This document shows positions 46,101 through 57,952 of a stretch of DNA of 64,000 bases, in pieces. The stretch covers positions 19,330,814-19,394,813 of the forward strand of contig CM060127.1 of NCBI GenBank assembly GCA_030522415.1. Reading direction: 5' to 3'. Positions within the stretch are counted from its first letter, which is position 1, and each line of letters opens with the position of its first letter. The position numbers were made by a program, and so were the translations under genes. This DNA is from Channallabes apus. Its lineage: Eukaryota > Chordata > Actinopteri > Siluriformes > Clariidae. The notes under the pieces were generated by a model. The model was given only the letters and a program-made list of their open reading frames with translations, did not search any database and was not told the DNA's origin.

Positions 46101-49100
46101 TCCAAAAATGAATCAGAGTTTAAATATGCATATCATGGAAAAGTTTAACTCGGTGCAAATAAAAACACTACCAAAACTCTTTGCTACTTACATGCTGTCA
46201 TATACAGCGGAGCGAATCAAATTATTACAATTCCAGCTTATTTGGATTTTTTAGCCATCAAATAAAATCGCCATGTTATTTATGAAATATTATTAGCATG
46301 AAACAATAGTTAAAAAATAGTGTAATAATGAATTTGATTAAAAAAGTCGTTTATAATATTGTTTGTGAAACAGTCATTTTTGGGGGGGGGGGGGGAGAAT
46401 CCGGGGTCTACTGTACATATGCATAACAATGTTATTTCAAAGCAAACTTTTAATTTTATATCTATCTATCTATCTATCTATAAAAATTCCCCCCACACTC
46501 ATTTTGCCTAAGAAAAGCAGACAAAATCATTACATCTGTATAAACAGTACATCCCGACTCTCTTTCCCATTCCCCAAACCATTAACCAACATGTTTACCT
46601 CCTGCTGAGAACACCCAGTGCACCCCAAGGCCTACTTTAGTCAAATTAGCTCACACTTTACATTCATTATAACCATATTATGTAAAGAATAATTATTTAT
46701 TTACCTCAAATGTAGTAGAAAGAAAAAAAAGTGCAGTAATATGTAATTTTATGCTGTTGCCTTTTTAAGGAATCAAATGACTTACTGTAAAACATGGCAT
46801 ATTCCCATAGAGATCTACTGTAACGCCAGACTGTCTGACCAGTGACTCACATAAATGCGTGTGGGGTCATAGGGACACTCAAAAGTGATGCTGAAGTAGC
46901 TCATGTCAGCAGGCAAGTTGCAGTGTTGCAGAAGGCCTTTAGTGCCATAAATTAATGTCCAAACCAAAGCGACCAGCAGCCCGACGCCTGAAGCAGCAGC
47001 CAGCACGCCCCCTACTGCACTCAGCATGCACACACACCATGTCTGAACAAACAAGAGGCATTAGGTACAAGGATCAGTGGGGCAGCATTCTGATACTACA
47101 TAGAAAAGATTGAAAATGTATAACTTAAACATATTCTGACAGTAGTACCGTACCAAACCAATTTAAAAATCCTGTCGTTAGACCACACATTACAAAATAT
47201 TAGAATTTCATTATTAAATAATATTTATTAGATCATGCCAGGTTTTTTATTTTATATCTTTTCTTTTTTTTCCCCATTAAACATTGAAAACAACTGGAAT
47301 AAGGGATGAGGATATATCAGGTGTTAATCTTCCATACCACTTATCCTGTGACTCACAGGGAGCTTGGGGATACCCTGGGTAGGTGCCAACCCACTTCAAG
47401 GCACAAACATACACAATGGGAAATTTGGAAACAATCAGCCTACAGTGCATGCATTTGTACTGTCGAAGACATTAGAGTACCCAGACGAAACCCACAAATC
47501 ACAAAGAGAGCATCAAACTCCATAGACACCGACATGGGGTTAATTAAACCCCCGCAACCCTCAAAGTGCAAGGCAGCAGTGCTATCCGCTGAGACACCAT
47601 GTGCCAAGATGTGAGCATGAGATTTAAAAAAAAAAGAACGAAAGGAATGGAGATCATAGAATTCGCTTTCAGTTACAAACTACAGCTTGAACAATTAAAT
47701 GGAAAAAAACAGATTCAGTCTTACCAGGACTCGGTTCTTCTGGTTTTTAGAAAGGACTATGGTAAGTATTCCGACCAAGACTCCCTGTGGAAACATTAGG
47801 GAGTAGCACAAAAAGAATAAAGAATACAGCATATTGTATTGTCAACTTTTAACTTGTTTTCTAAGGTAACAAAATCTCCATTCACCCATGCGATAATGGT
47901 AACATGGTGATTGTTATGCATATCTCAGTGAGTATGGTGATGTTTAAAAGTCATAAATACCAAAGCATTTACATTGATGTTACCCAGGGTGGAAAATGTT
48001 AATACATAGAAGAAACTGTTACTGTGACCACATACAAGACGTCCAGCATAATTAATATGGATAAGTATTTTGGGGCCAAATCAATCCATCAAGGTTTGCT
48101 CTGAGAGCATGTCTCACCACGAGGCCGGCTGTTAGAGCCAAAATGTTGGAGATGGCATACTCCAGGGTCTGGGTGTCAAGGCTGATATGCCTTAACACTG
48201 TGCCATGGACCAGGGCCGCCAACAGGAAATTCATATGACCCACCAACACCAGACAGAGGCCCATCTTCATTAGAGATTTGGGCTCCTGCATACTGGCACA
48301 GGACACTCCTGAGACAGAAAATACATGCACAACCTGTTACCTGTTACAAACTGACAGAAATTCAAATGGTTGCTGCATCATTCTTAGCATCATTCTCATC
48401 TATTCCATCAGTAATGTATGGACAGTTCACACACAAGAATTCCAAGCAAACGACTAAAGACCTATCTGTTCCTTAGATATTTGAGTTAACTTTCGCCATG
48501 TGCTCTGTCACTGTCTTGCACAACTTAAGGATGCAGTGTCTGGATCAGACATCCACTTCACTGGCTGCTTTAAATTGAATTAGGCACAAAGTCAGTAACC
48601 TAGAAACAGCTCGCAAATCACAAAAGGGCCATTTATGATGACTGAAACATCCCAGGAAACTCAGACGGCAACCTTTACTTTGGGTGAAGTTACATCTTAA
48701 TGGTAGACATAGCTCAGTGGGAATCAATAAGATGAAGCCTAAGAAGTTGCCCCTTAAGACCCCTCCTTTTTCCGTCTATCTTAACTGGAGGAAGACAGGG
48801 ATGCCTTGTCTTTAGCCACTTTTATGAGACTATCCTGTACAGCTAAAGATGTAGTAGTAGTAGTGGGGCCAGGAGTACTGTAGCATGGTGGTTAAACTGC
48901 TACTCAGGATGTCAACGGTTTGAGCCCCGACACTGCCTGGATGCCACTGTTGGACCTTGAGCAAGGTCCTTCACCCAAGCTCAGGTACAATTGGGGTTTG
49001 AGCTGATAACCAGACCCCTTAAGTAACTGACATACAGTACAAACCAGAGTGGGCAGGCCAATGTGCTGGATGGCACATACAATAGACAAACATTATCCCC

Positions 49101-50073
49101 TAGTAGTAGTAAGTCAATTCATGACTCAGCAAGTTGTTAGTCCAACCCAATACATTTATTCCCTTTTTACAGAACAGTGATCATGAACGCAGAACCCTTC
49201 ACAGGCATCAAGAACACTTCCTGATTCAGAAGAAGGATGGTAGCATCTGTCCATTTCTAGATTAAAGAGAATGAACTGGTTCCTAGAAACCTTTCCATAT
49301 GCTAATGTCATCAGCTGTATTTTATGGGGACTGGCTCTTTTAAATGTTACCATCAAACCACAATTGAACAAATGATTTTTAAGCTTTAACCTCTAAGGAC
49401 AGGCATTTCAATTTAAAGGTCTATCTCTGCCCTTTCTTTGGCCATTGGCATTTTCGAAATATCAGCAAACAGCCTTAACCACCGAGGCACTCAGAAACCA
49501 CAGTCGTATGGCTAGCATCTATCTGCCCCCACCTAGAAGCAGACTCATCAGGACATGTCCAAGCTCCCAGTGGTGGTCTCAATGCGAACTCAGAAAATAG
49601 CATCTATGTACCTGTGGTTCTACAAATACTGTAGTTCCACATAACAGGTCGGGTCATCTGTGACCAGTGAGAACGGCATTATTTTTTGCAAGTGCCACGC
49701 CTACATTTGCACGCCTACGCTTGCATTTTTGGGAGTATTTACAGTAAAAGTATGCATGGAGACTCACTGAAGAAGGTAAGATGGTAATATGCACTGCCTC
49801 TGGTATAGGTTCATAAAACCATGGTTTGGTTTCATACATAACTAGAACGGTTCTTTTCTTAGTAAAAGGAAAGGTATAAAGATTGTAATAATCATGCATA
49901 CACCAGTACTGTGTATAAACTGTATTGAATACTATATATTCATACGGACAGATAGATACATTGGAGTGGTAGCTCAGGCAGCTAAAGCTCTAGGTTGTTG
50001 GATTGCCCCACACCCCATACTATCCAGCCACTGGATGCAGTACTGGTCCCAAGCCCGGATACATGTGTGCGTG

Positions 50074-50104
<31 letters not shown>

Positions 50105-50890
50105 GGAATAAGCCAAAGTCTAGCAATGTAGTTAATGCTTATTAGTGCAATTTAAATGGCCAGTGATGGCCCAGACGGATAAGGCTAGTTCCTAGGACCT
50201 TCAAGAGGTCAGAGTTCAAGTCCTAGCACCACCAGGCGTCCTCTGTCGAGACTGTGAGCAAGCCTTAGGACCCTGTCTGTGCTCTGACGCCAGCTTCTTA
50301 ACTGGGACATTTAATTTTCACTTTAGTTTAAAACTTTATGTACTTTATGAGCTAGGTAGGACATCTCTGATCAGCTCCAGTGGTAAACTTCTAACTACAG
50401 AAGGTAGGCTGCGTGGATTATTTTCAGTCCAAAGTCACAGTGAAGTTAAAACAGTAAGTGAAGTATTGATCGTAGACTGAGGTCAGGGTGAAACCTACTG
50501 CATCAAAAATGTCATCTCTATTAATCATTACCTCAATGAAACAGTGAGGTCTTCAGCCTTGAAGGTGATTCAATGACTATTATAGGAAACATGAATAGTG
50601 CTAATAATTATTTAATACATTAGGAGAGAAAATAAGTGTAGCAAATTAATGAGAGAAATACAGGTTCTGCACTATGGAATAAAACCAAGCACACAATAAA
50701 GTGAAGAAAGTTTGATATGCAGAAGTTACTTCTGTTTAAAAATCTGTTCCAGAACTGAATTTGCTGTTGATTAGCCTTAGTAACCTATTGAACACTAAGT
50801 GCAGTCTTGGTTTAACAGTAACTACATCACTGAGTAATCAGTCTTTTACATGGATACAGTATGTATCCAGTGCTCACCTGAATGATCCAT
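42913..50890 (-). CDS. tmem54: Transmembrane protein 54
   Basis: Six coding exons, 5' to 3': 50,878-50,890, 48,118-48,308, 47,725-47,784, 46,851-47,042, 44,940-45,071 and 42,913-43,128. They total 804 nt, a predicted 267 aa; the human protein is about 222. Every junction is GT-AG and the frame is continuous. The tiny first exon encodes MDHS and splits Gly5. Family matches include LMKMGLCLVLVGHMNF, LVHGTVLRHISL, a GILTIVLSKN segment, and the diagnostic ECPYDPTRIY before the fourth membrane segment. Four hydrophobic segments are visible: about residues 18-45, 60-81, 90-120 and 153-180. The tail is Arg/Ser-rich and ends RASFWI. The family is poorly understood; four-pass topology is a family inference. 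The last exon is the least certain because its sequence is not strongly conserved, although its acceptor and frame fit. Tail-to-tail with hpca as in mammals. Confidence 0.92.
43129..44939. other. tmem54 intron 5
   Basis: No second gene seen. Contains an A-run at 43,538-43,557. ORFs near 43,650-43,900 show no family. Confidence 0.5.
44940..45071 (-). other. tmem54: tmem54 coding exon 5
   Basis: 44 codons, phase 0, after TTTCAG and before GTGTGTGAC. Encodes a membrane segment (LILWVPLIVISAVELVISG) and a Cys/Arg-rich juxtamembrane part. Confidence 0.9.
45072..46850. other. tmem54 intron 4
   Basis: AT-rich intron. A G-run lies at about 46,383-46,395 and a (TATC)n run at 46,459-46,482. No other feature recognised. 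Confidence 0.5.
46459..46482. repeat. (TATC)n microsatellite
   Basis: Six TATC units. Confidence 0.85.
46851..47042 (-). other. tmem54: tmem54 coding exon 4
   Basis: 64 codons, phase 0. Ends in the family hallmark CPYDPTRIY just before GTGAGTC. Confidence 0.94.
47325..47595 (-). repeat. tRNA-derived SINE, old diverged copy in tmem54 intron 3
   Basis: Reverse of the 4,625 family: TACCACTTATCCTGTG, GGTAGGTGCCAACCCACTTC, GAGTACCCAGACGAAACCCA, and a tRNA-like end GCTATCCGCTGAGACACCAT. Confidence 0.7.
47725..47784 (-). other. tmem54: tmem54 coding exon 3
   Basis: 20 codons (GVLVGILTIVLSKNQKNRVL), phase 0, between TTCCACAG and GTAAGACTG. Confidence 0.92.
48118..48308 (-). other. tmem54: tmem54 coding exon 2
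   Basis: 191 nt, after CTGTCTCAG and before GTGAGACA. Encodes the N-terminal region and the first membrane segment, with LVHGTVLRHI conserved in the family. Confidence 0.94.
48309..50877. other. tmem54 intron 1 with SINE-like pieces
   Basis: Three short tRNA-like repeats are visible. At 48,884-49,080, GGTGGTTAAACTGCTACTC and GGTTTGAGCCCCGACACTGC are followed by CCTTGAGCAAGG. At 49,963-50,065 there is GGAGTGGTAGCTCAGGCAGC. At 50,163-50,300 there is GGCCCAGACGGATAAGGCTA with GAGTTCAAGTCC. No other gene seen. Confidence 0.55.
50878..50890 (-). other. tmem54: tmem54 coding exon 1
   Basis: ATGGATCATTCAG|GTGAGC. Chosen as the start because it joins exon 2 in frame. Met11 in exon 2 would be the alternative. 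Confidence 0.75.
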
Positions 50891-50939
50891 TTTCTCCTGG
50901 GTCTTCAATAGCTTAAGTCAGAAGTCATCATAAATAAAG

Positions 50940-51125
50940 TTATACACAAACTTCCTGCACGGCGACAGAAATGTACACAAACCTTCACATGTGAGGCTCC
51001 ACACCTGACACGCAGGATAGACCTGAATGGCACGCGCACGCACAGCTGGTATTAAACAGCGCGCATGCGCTGAAAGGCTCATTTTATTTACCGTCAGCGA
51101 GCTCGAGCGCTCCGTTGATTGGTGA
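50940..51125 (-). promoter_or_regulatory. tmem54: tmem54 promoter region
   Basis: A GC-rich pocket just upstream of exon 1 with several CpGs. It includes the palindrome GCGCATGCGC at 51,061-51,070, the core of an NRF-1 site. No TATA box seen on the gene's strand at the expected spacing. Confidence 0.5.
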
Positions 51126-51197
51126 TGTAGAAACTGTACATACAACTATATGGTTTTGGATTGTGTGTTGCTGTTTCGTAAAAAAAAAAAAAAAAAA

Positions 51198-51201
<4 letters not shown>

Positions 51202-51264
<63 letters not shown>
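51202..51264. repeat. (TA)n microsatellite next to a polyA run
   Basis: About 31 TA units after an A-run at 51,180-51,198. (GAAT)n follows at 51,286-51,304. Confidence 0.94.
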
Positions 51265-51267
<3 letters not shown>

Positions 51268-51479
51268 GACTAAAAATAAATAAATGAATGAATGAATGAA
51301 TGAATAGTATATATAAAATGTGTGAGATGTAGTGCAGGTGTGTGATAAGATGAGATTTAATACAGTGAGCAGGCTACTATACCTTAGGGATCCACAATTG
51401 ATCATTCACAGTTATTTTGGACATTGATGAAAGTGTCATTTTGGATTTTTCAGTTCACTTCTATTGAAGGTTGGCTTTA

Positions 51480-52398
51480 TTATGCTGTCTTCCTCACTCT
51501 CATTAGATCACTCAGGTTTGTTGACGGTGAGGTGATTGTTTGCTTTACATCTCAGTTCCCCCTCATGTTTGTGTTTCCTTCTGGTTCTCCCTTTTAGTTA
51601 TGCTGTTATAGTCCCTGCTTGCACTCTACAGTAAATATACATTTACATTATACATTAGGTGACTGTGACCATACCTAATTGCCATCTCTCCTCTTCTTCT
51701 CTTTCTGCCCCTCATTCTCTTCCCACTGTCTCCCCCTTTCACTCTCTCTCTCTCTCTCTCTGTCAAGCTACACATGTCATCCCTGAGCTTCCAGTGATCC
51801 AGACTCCCTCTGCCCTCCGGACCTGTCTGATCCATCCTGGTGCCCCTCTTCTGGTTGGAGGTCTCGTCGCATGGATGCCCCGTGTGTGTCTTTGGGATGC
51901 GTCTGGTGTCTGGGGATGATTCTCTCTACTTAGAAGACGGTTCTGGCCTCAACTGGTGTTAGCAGCTGTTTCTCTGAGGACTTGACAATTCGATAGTTCT
52001 GGACTGGAACTTTCTACAAGTCTATCTGAGTCTCCAATAACTACTGGACTCCATTTTAACATCAATTAACATCAACTATTATAGCTGAACTGCCTGCCAC
52101 CTAGCACACTGTATAAATGCAGATAATTTCCTGCTTTCTGTTTCACCCAGATGAGGATGGGTTCCCTGTTGAGTCTGGTTCCTCTCAAGGTTTCTTCCTA
52201 TTACCATCTCAGGGAGTTTTTCCTTGCCACTGTCGCCCTCGGCTTGCTCACCAGGGACTATCTGAACATTTTGATTCATACACATTCACATTCCATACAA
52301 ACTCAAATAATTCTTTGGATTGTGTAAAGCTGTTTTGAGACAATGTCAATTGTTAAAAGCGCTATACAAATAAAATTTAATTGAATTGAATTGAATTT
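51480..52398 (+). mobile_element. LINE 3' end, 5'-truncated
   Basis: The last about 920 bp of the LINE family at 10,619-12,746, in + orientation. It runs from CTGTCTTCCTCACTCTCATT through CTTGCACTCTACAGTAAATA and a CTCTCT stretch to AAGCGCTATACAAATAAAAT and an AATTG repeat tail. Entirely untranslated region. Confidence 0.88.
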
Positions 52399-53419
52399 AT
52401 TATTATTTTCTTCTCTATGGTCATGACTTCATTATACTCAGGTTAAGCATCAGTAAACACACTTCGAGATTTGCTTCGAATATAAAGTGCATTATAAATA
52501 AAAATGTATTATTATTATTATTATGATGATGATGATGATGATGATGATGATTATTATTATAATTCCGTGTAGGAGTACGAGTTGAGTCTTAATGAATTTT
52601 AAATGACTGTGCTAATGCTAAACTGAGTGAATCCCAAATGAGCACCACTGCTCCAGTTATTCAGTCTACATGATTTGACACATCTTAAAATTAATTTCCA
52701 GCAGGTCCTCCTATACGTTCTTTCTCAAGTGAACATTACTGGATCCCATGGGGGAAAAAACACAAATTCACCACTAACAAAAAAAATTATCAAATTATCA
52801 GTTTCTTTCTAATGAATGAATACAATTCTAAAAACTAATGAATGAATTAGTTATACAGCATGCTTAACGCTAGAAGGCGCTCTTTCCTGTTTTAACATAT
52901 TCTTTATTATTATTATTTTTGTGCTATTAAACAGGAAAAGACTCAAAAGATTGTTCACTTTTATTTATTTGTTATTTTATGCATATTACAAAAAGTGTCT
53001 ATTATCCTGTGGTAGTTTTTAAAACAATTAATTTTTACAGGCAAAATGAAAATGTATAAATGTATTGTTATTATTATTATTAATATTAGTAGTAGTAGTA
53101 GTAGTAGTAAGTGTTGTGAAAGCTTTAAAGATTAAAGGACATCCAAGACTTTAGAATAGATTAGAATAAATAAGTACATTTTTATCTCATAATTATGGAA
53201 CAGTTTGCACCACAGATTTTAGGAATGTCATTACAAAAAGCAGAAGTCATAATGAATTCTAACCAATACATTTGCTTTAGCATGATAAGAATATCATTGG
53301 AATAAAGTACTCTTTTACATTTTAAACAATATTTAAGTTTTAGATATTACATCAAGGAAATACAACTTCAAATGACAATTCCATATATTAAAATGTTATT
53401 TTAGCCTGACACTGTCATT
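52399..53419. other. Intergenic
   Basis: Simple-sequence rich: (ATT)n(ATG)n near 52,504-52,560 and (AGT)n near 53,088-53,110. A - strand AATAAA at 52,960-52,965 could serve the connexin gene to the right. No gene seen. Confidence 0.5.
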
Positions 53420-54190
53420 TTAAGATTGCTTTTCTACCTTCTCAGGATGAGCGAACTTATAGTCAATCGTGTTCATTGGAATGTTACACTCGTCACATCC
53501 TGGTTCTCCGCACCTTCTGCGTCGGGTGACGTGGCTTCCTTTGTGGGTGAGATGTAAAATGCGCATGGCAAACAAGTAGAAGATCTCTGCCACGTTCAGG
53601 ATTATGCAGATGGCCGAGGCTCCTACCATAAAGTATGTGAAGACCCGTTTCTCTGTGGGCCGCGCTATGTAGCATTTCACCTGTCTGCAGGGTTCGACAT
53701 CACACACCACACTGCGAGGCATGTCAAAGTTGTGGTAGATCATATGCAACAAGTAGAGGAATCCTACCTCTACACCTGCCTTGACAAACAGGCTAATGAG
53801 ATATGTCCACCACAGACCTCCATGTTTCTGCCCAGGGTTGTCGTAGAGCGTTGCCCCGTCAGCGTGCATGAGGCGATATTTGCGCTCACGATCTTCACGG
53901 TACCACACATGCATTACAACTAAAAAGGAAGGGCAGGTGACAAAGATGAGCTGTAAGGCCCACAGCCTTGTGTGTACAATGGGGAAGAAGTAGTTATAGC
54001 AGGCATTGGGGCAACCAGGTCTTTTGGTGTCGCAGTCAAATTCTTTTTGGTCATCGACCCACACACGTTCGGCAGCCACCACAAATACCATGACCCGGAA
54101 CACGAACACTAGGGCCAGCCAGATGCGTCCGAAACCCGTGGAGTATTTATTCACCCCACTGAGGAGGGATTCAAGAGTCTTCCAATCCAT
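53420..54190 (-). CDS. Beta-type connexin (GJB3/GJB4-like)
   Basis: An uninterrupted 256-aa gap-junction subunit, [20 protein letters not shown] to the C-terminus EKVEKQS. It has four membrane segments (about residues 23-41, 76-96, 128-150 and 185-208). The E1 loop has Cys 53, 60 and 64 (C-X6-C-X3-C). The E2 loop has Cys 163, 168 and 173, then YIARPTEK. Six subunits form a connexon. Two features are odd. Residue 45 is Val (VWVDDQ), where nearly all connexins have Gly in VWGDEQ. The E2 spacing is C-X4-C-X4-C, one residue short of the usual C-X4/5-C-X5-C. The short cytoplasmic loop marks the beta group. The start fits family alignments exactly. Whether it is the GJB3, GJB4 or a fish-specific member needs a tree, so no symbol is given. 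Confidence 0.93.
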   Translation of the reverse strand: MDWKTLESLLSGVNKYSTGFGRIWLALVFVFRVMVFVVAAERVWVDDQKEFDCDTKRPGCPNACYNYFFPIVHTRLWALQLIFVTCPSFLVVMHVWYREDRERKYRLMHADGATLYDNPGQKHGGLWWTYLISLFVKAGVEVGFLYLLHMIYHNFDMPRSVVCDVEPCRQVKCYIARPTEKRVFTYFMVGASAICIILNVAEIFYLFAMRILHLTHKGSHVTRRRRCGEPGCDECNIPMNTIDYKFAHPEKVEKQS

Positions 54191-54405
54191 ATCAACCGAA
54201 AGTTTCGTCTAATGTTGGTTAGAAAAGTTTTTTGAGAGGGTAAAGTCCAAGATTTTCCTGTTTTTCAGAAAATCAATGAAGATGTAGAAGTTGTCTTCAG
54301 ATGGTGCAACTGATTGACAGCAGTCATAGGAAACCTTTGCCAAAGTACAAAATGGTTTAATCATATTTTCAAACAATTTTGATATCAAAATATTTTGTAA
54401 AATAC

Positions 54406-54830
54406 AGTATTGTGCAGAAGTCTCGAGCTACCTCTTAATTTTTTTGATTTTGCGTTCAAAGAGCCGAAGGTCCTTGTATTTTTATATAGCCTTGTTCTAC
54501 AGGCTTCCTGAAGGAATTTTTGGCTTTCATTTTCAGTTCAGTCCCTGTATCTGACCAGTTTTAGAGGAATGTTTCTGTTTGTTAAACCACATGAAGATCA
54601 CAATAATTTAAGGCATGAGAAGCAGGTGCAGATGATGACAGATGATCAGTTCAGTTATTAGCATACTGCTGATGCTGAGTGCTGAGTGGTTGGAACAAAC
54701 AAAGGGGGCTGCTCAGGTTGTTACATAAACAACTAATTTTTAAAATGTATCCTTTGGCGATTTTCAGCTGGTAACAGTAAAACATATTGTTCCCATTCAC
54801 TTTAATTGAATCTACATAATTGAATTCAAT
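54406..54830 (+). repeat. Interspersed MITE-like repeat, copy 2
   Basis: Same as 16,308 and 20,836. It starts near CAGTATTGTGCAGAAGTCTC and keeps TTTCAGTTCAGTCCCTGTAT, CAGGTGCAGATGATGACAGA and GAGTGGTTGGAACAAACAAA. It lies just upstream of the connexin gene. Confidence 0.7.
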
Positions 54831-54845
54831 TTAATATGGACAAAT

Positions 54846-55065
54846 GTAGGTGGCACGTTGGCTTAATAGTTAGCACTGTCGCCTCGCACCTCCAGGTTCC
54901 GGATTTTGATTCCCATCTTGGATCTGTGTGTGGAGTTTGCATGTTTTCCCAGTGCATAGTTGGTTTCCTCCCACAGTCCAAAGATCCCAAATTGCCTGTA
55001 GTGTGCGAATGGGTGTGTGTGTCTGTCTGCACTGTGATGGATGGGGTGACTCAAGACTTCCTGCA
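54846..55065 (+). repeat. tRNA-derived SINE, truncated copy
   Basis: GTTAGCACTGTCGCCTCGCA head of the 4,625 family, the CATGTTTTCCCAGTG part and a TGATGGATGGGGTGACTCAA end. About 130 bp of the family is missing. Confidence 0.82.
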
Positions 55066-55228
55066 CAGCACTGTATCAATTTCACCTTAAAATATATATT
55101 TTTTTTAAATCACTACTAGTAGGAGCATAATACTACTACTAATAATAATAATAATAATAATCATCATCATCATAATGAGGCAACATTATTAAATATCCAC
55201 TCTGATTCCAGAGTACTTATGTCCTGCA

Positions 55229-55334
55229 CATTTTAGTGTTTTCCTCAACTTGCAAACCTAATTCAACTAATCAGCTAATTCACAGACTAACCTGAGTTGA
55301 ATTAGGTTTGTAAGAGCAGGAAAACACTAAAATG
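55229..55334. repeat. Long hairpin, 40-nt arms (foldback MITE)
   Basis: The left arm, 55,229-55,268, starts CATTTTAGTGTTTTCCTC and the right arm, 55,295-55,334, ends GAAAACACTAAAATG. About 36 of 40 bases pair, with a 26-nt loop. It resembles a common fish foldback element. Confidence 0.88.
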
Positions 55335-57133
55335 TCAAGGTCTCCAGGTGTACTACAGCACCATAATTGGAAAGCTGTTGATTACATGAGTTTGTAATAA
55401 GACAATTAAAGAATCCAGTTAGATGCAACCAAGAAATATAGTGAAAATCTCATACCTATAATGTTGTCTGATCCATAGATTTAATTCTGATGACCTGCTC
55501 ACCACCTTCTATTCAAACATCTGTGCACTCTTACTGTACACCGAGTAATAGCACTGTGCGTCCACAGGTTTTGTCCTGTGTTTCCGAAAGAGGTGTGGTT
55601 TTGGCACTTTATCTTGACATTGGCTTGATATACAGTAGGAGGAAAGTGACCAGGTCCACTTCAGTGCAGTTTTGGATAAAAAAGACTTGAATGCCATGTA
55701 CAGTATTAACTTTACTATTACTAATTCAGACAGATTTACCAATCATGTACATACATTTCTAATACACATTTATAAAAACATACAGTACAGTATACCTTAT
55801 AAAAGACTTTTATATGTCGGCATCTCTTCAGGATGTTTTAAAAATAAAATGCACTTCTTTACAGTGAATTAGCTTTATTAGCTTTATTTCATGGTTCACA
55901 TCCAAAGTTTGGAAAAACCTTATCATAGATGTCATCACATCCTGTGTGACTGTTCAGATATGGAGCTTTGAGTCCATAACTGTTAAATAATATTTGCCTT
56001 GATTTTGGAGCCTGGCCACTCCACTCAACCTTCTTCAAATACTTATGACTCAAACATGAATAGGATTGACAGATATGGCTTCTTTATCTACTCAAAAACC
56101 AAACAAAAAGTCTGAGCATAGTTACGTGTACCGTGTTTCTTAAAGCTAATGGGCTATTAATTTTGAATAATGCAGGACGGGACAGAGCACAATGTGCTGA
56201 TTAATCAGGTTGTTTGGTTTTCAGGGAGTTTCTTTAAAACTCCAGCTATTGCTCAATGATCTGATATCTGAATGATCTAGGTGTTGGCTTCTCGATTGCA
56301 CTTTTTAAATAAAGCAAAAAAAAATATTCAAACGTACATATAACTCTGTGCATGCACTGCTACACATCTAATGCTCAGAGCAAGTCAGGTTTTTGGATGA
56401 TTAGTAAATGGTCATTGTCTTATTTATTTAGTTTGTCTTTGTTTGATTAACATGTTTTATATAAATAATCATTTAAGCGGTTAAAGAAATGAGTTTTGAT
56501 GTGCTGATCTCTAGCAATACAGTACTAGCCTATTGGCACTGATGCTTTTAAATGTTTTTGTATGAATTTGATTTTCTTAGTTCTGGCCAAACATATCAAT
56601 CTGCATAGTTTCATTTTATTACATTATTTAATTTATGTGTCCTCAGTAACTCTTTATTCCTATTCAGTGTCCAGTGTATGGAGCAGAAACCTTTTGCCCA
56701 GATTGGATGCCATTGGATGTACATTATACAGTAGTGCCCCATGCACACACCCAGTCACACCTACAGTAAGAGCAATTTTAGCATATCAACCTACTGGCAG
56801 GTTTTTGGACAAAAACTTGAGGGGAAAAAAGAACATTGACCTGAGCAGTGAGAACAAAACCTTCAGTTTTTATTGTAGTGGTTTCATAAATAGCATAATA
56901 TATAAGAATAAATCAAATGCAAAGACTCATTTAACAGGACTCATTTATTTAGTCTTCTTTAATAAAAACAAAGTATAACTTAAAAAATAAAGCAAGCTCG
57001 AAAAAAGGGACAGAAGTACACCTTCATATTCATCCTCTACATTACAGTAGACAATAATTTTTTTTTTAATTGCTACTGATTATATTGATATAATATTCAA
57101 TAAACTACATAAGCGTTCATCTGTCTCGATCAT
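55335..57133. other. Intergenic between the connexins, no gene seen
   Basis: AT-rich with many TACAGTA heptamers, including a tandem TACAGTACAGTA at 55,781-55,792. The 138-codon ORF at 56,562-56,978 has no recognisable family. A - strand AATAAA at 56,944-56,949 could end the connexin transcript to the right. Confidence 0.45.
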
Positions 57134-57952
57134 TTACGAGATGGCTAAGCTGTACGCAGGAGCGCTCATTTCTTTATTTGGAGGATGTTTGTCAGTATTC
57201 TCGAACAATGCCGCATCCGCCATATTGTCCTGATTATGTTTGTTAGCCTGAGAAGAGATTGTTGCGATTCGTCTTTCGCGTTTGTTGAGTTTATATGAGA
57301 CAGCACATTCATTGCAGCGCTTACAGATGAGGTATAGTATCTCACAAAGCGTCAGCAAAATACAGACCAAGCTGACAACCAGTAGAAAGATGGTGAATAT
57401 GCGCTTCTCTGTAGAGCGACTGATGAAGCAGTCAGTCACTTGAGGACAGGGAGCCTCCTGACATCTCACCAGCAAAGGAAAGAAGGTGGCTTCATAGATG
57501 TAGAAGACGAGAAATATGAACACGGCGTCCACTGCCATCTTAAAGACGAGGCTGAAGAGATACGTCCACCACAGCCCTCCTCGCTTCTTGCTGGTGTCGA
57601 TATAGAGATGTTCACAGCCCTCACCATACTTCATCTGGTGTTTACGTTCACGGTCGTCCCTGTACGCCACGTGTAGAACCACCAGGAGCGAAGGGCAAGT
57701 TGCGAAGATGAGCTGGAGCGCCCACAGACGAGACGGAGATATGGGAAAGAAATGGTCGTAACAGACATTGTGGCAGCCTGGCTCTCTGGTGTTGCAGTCA
57801 AACTCCTTTTGCTCGTCACCCCACACTTTCTCAGCAGCCACCAGCAGCACCAGCAGACGGAAGATGAACACCACAGACAGCCATATGCGACCAAAAGCTG
57901 TCGAGTACTTATTGACGCCACTGACGAGGCCCTGAAGAAAAGCCCAGTTCAT
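57134..57952 (-). CDS. Beta-type connexin (GJB4/GJB5-like)
   Basis: 272 aa from [20 protein letters not shown]. The frame stays open for 44 codons upstream, but MNW at 57,950-57,952 is the start because it aligns with every connexin N-terminus. E1 is canonical (VWGDEQ; Cys 53, 60, 64) and E2 is canonical (Cys 164, 169, 175; C-X4-C-X5-C). The usual RPTEK after E2 is RSTEK. After the fourth membrane segment it reads [20 protein letters not shown], like the KRCHECLAARK of human GJB5, while MNWAFLQG recalls GJB4. Coding sequence is intronless. A possible 3' splice site (CCTCTAG) lies 7 nt upstream of the ATG, as expected for a connexin with a separate 5' exon. Same orientation as the connexin at 53.4 kb, about 2.9 kb away, so the pair is probably an old tandem duplication. 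Confidence 0.94.
   Translation of the reverse strand: MNWAFLQGLVSGVNKYSTAFGRIWLSVVFIFRLLVLLVAAEKVWGDEQKEFDCNTREPGCHNVCYDHFFPISPSRLWALQLIFATCPSLLVVLHVAYRDDRERKHQMKYGEGCEHLYIDTSKKRGGLWWTYLFSLVFKMAVDAVFIFLVFYIYEATFFPLLVRCQEAPCPQVTDCFISRSTEKRIFTIFLLVVSLVCILLTLCEILYLICKRCNECAVSYKLNKRERRIATISSQANKHNQDNMADAALFENTDKHPPNKEMSAPAYSLAIS

Noticed and set aside
56562..56978. 138-codon ORF between the connexins
   Set aside because: Low complexity, no domain, crosses several footprint-like heptamers; treated as chance.
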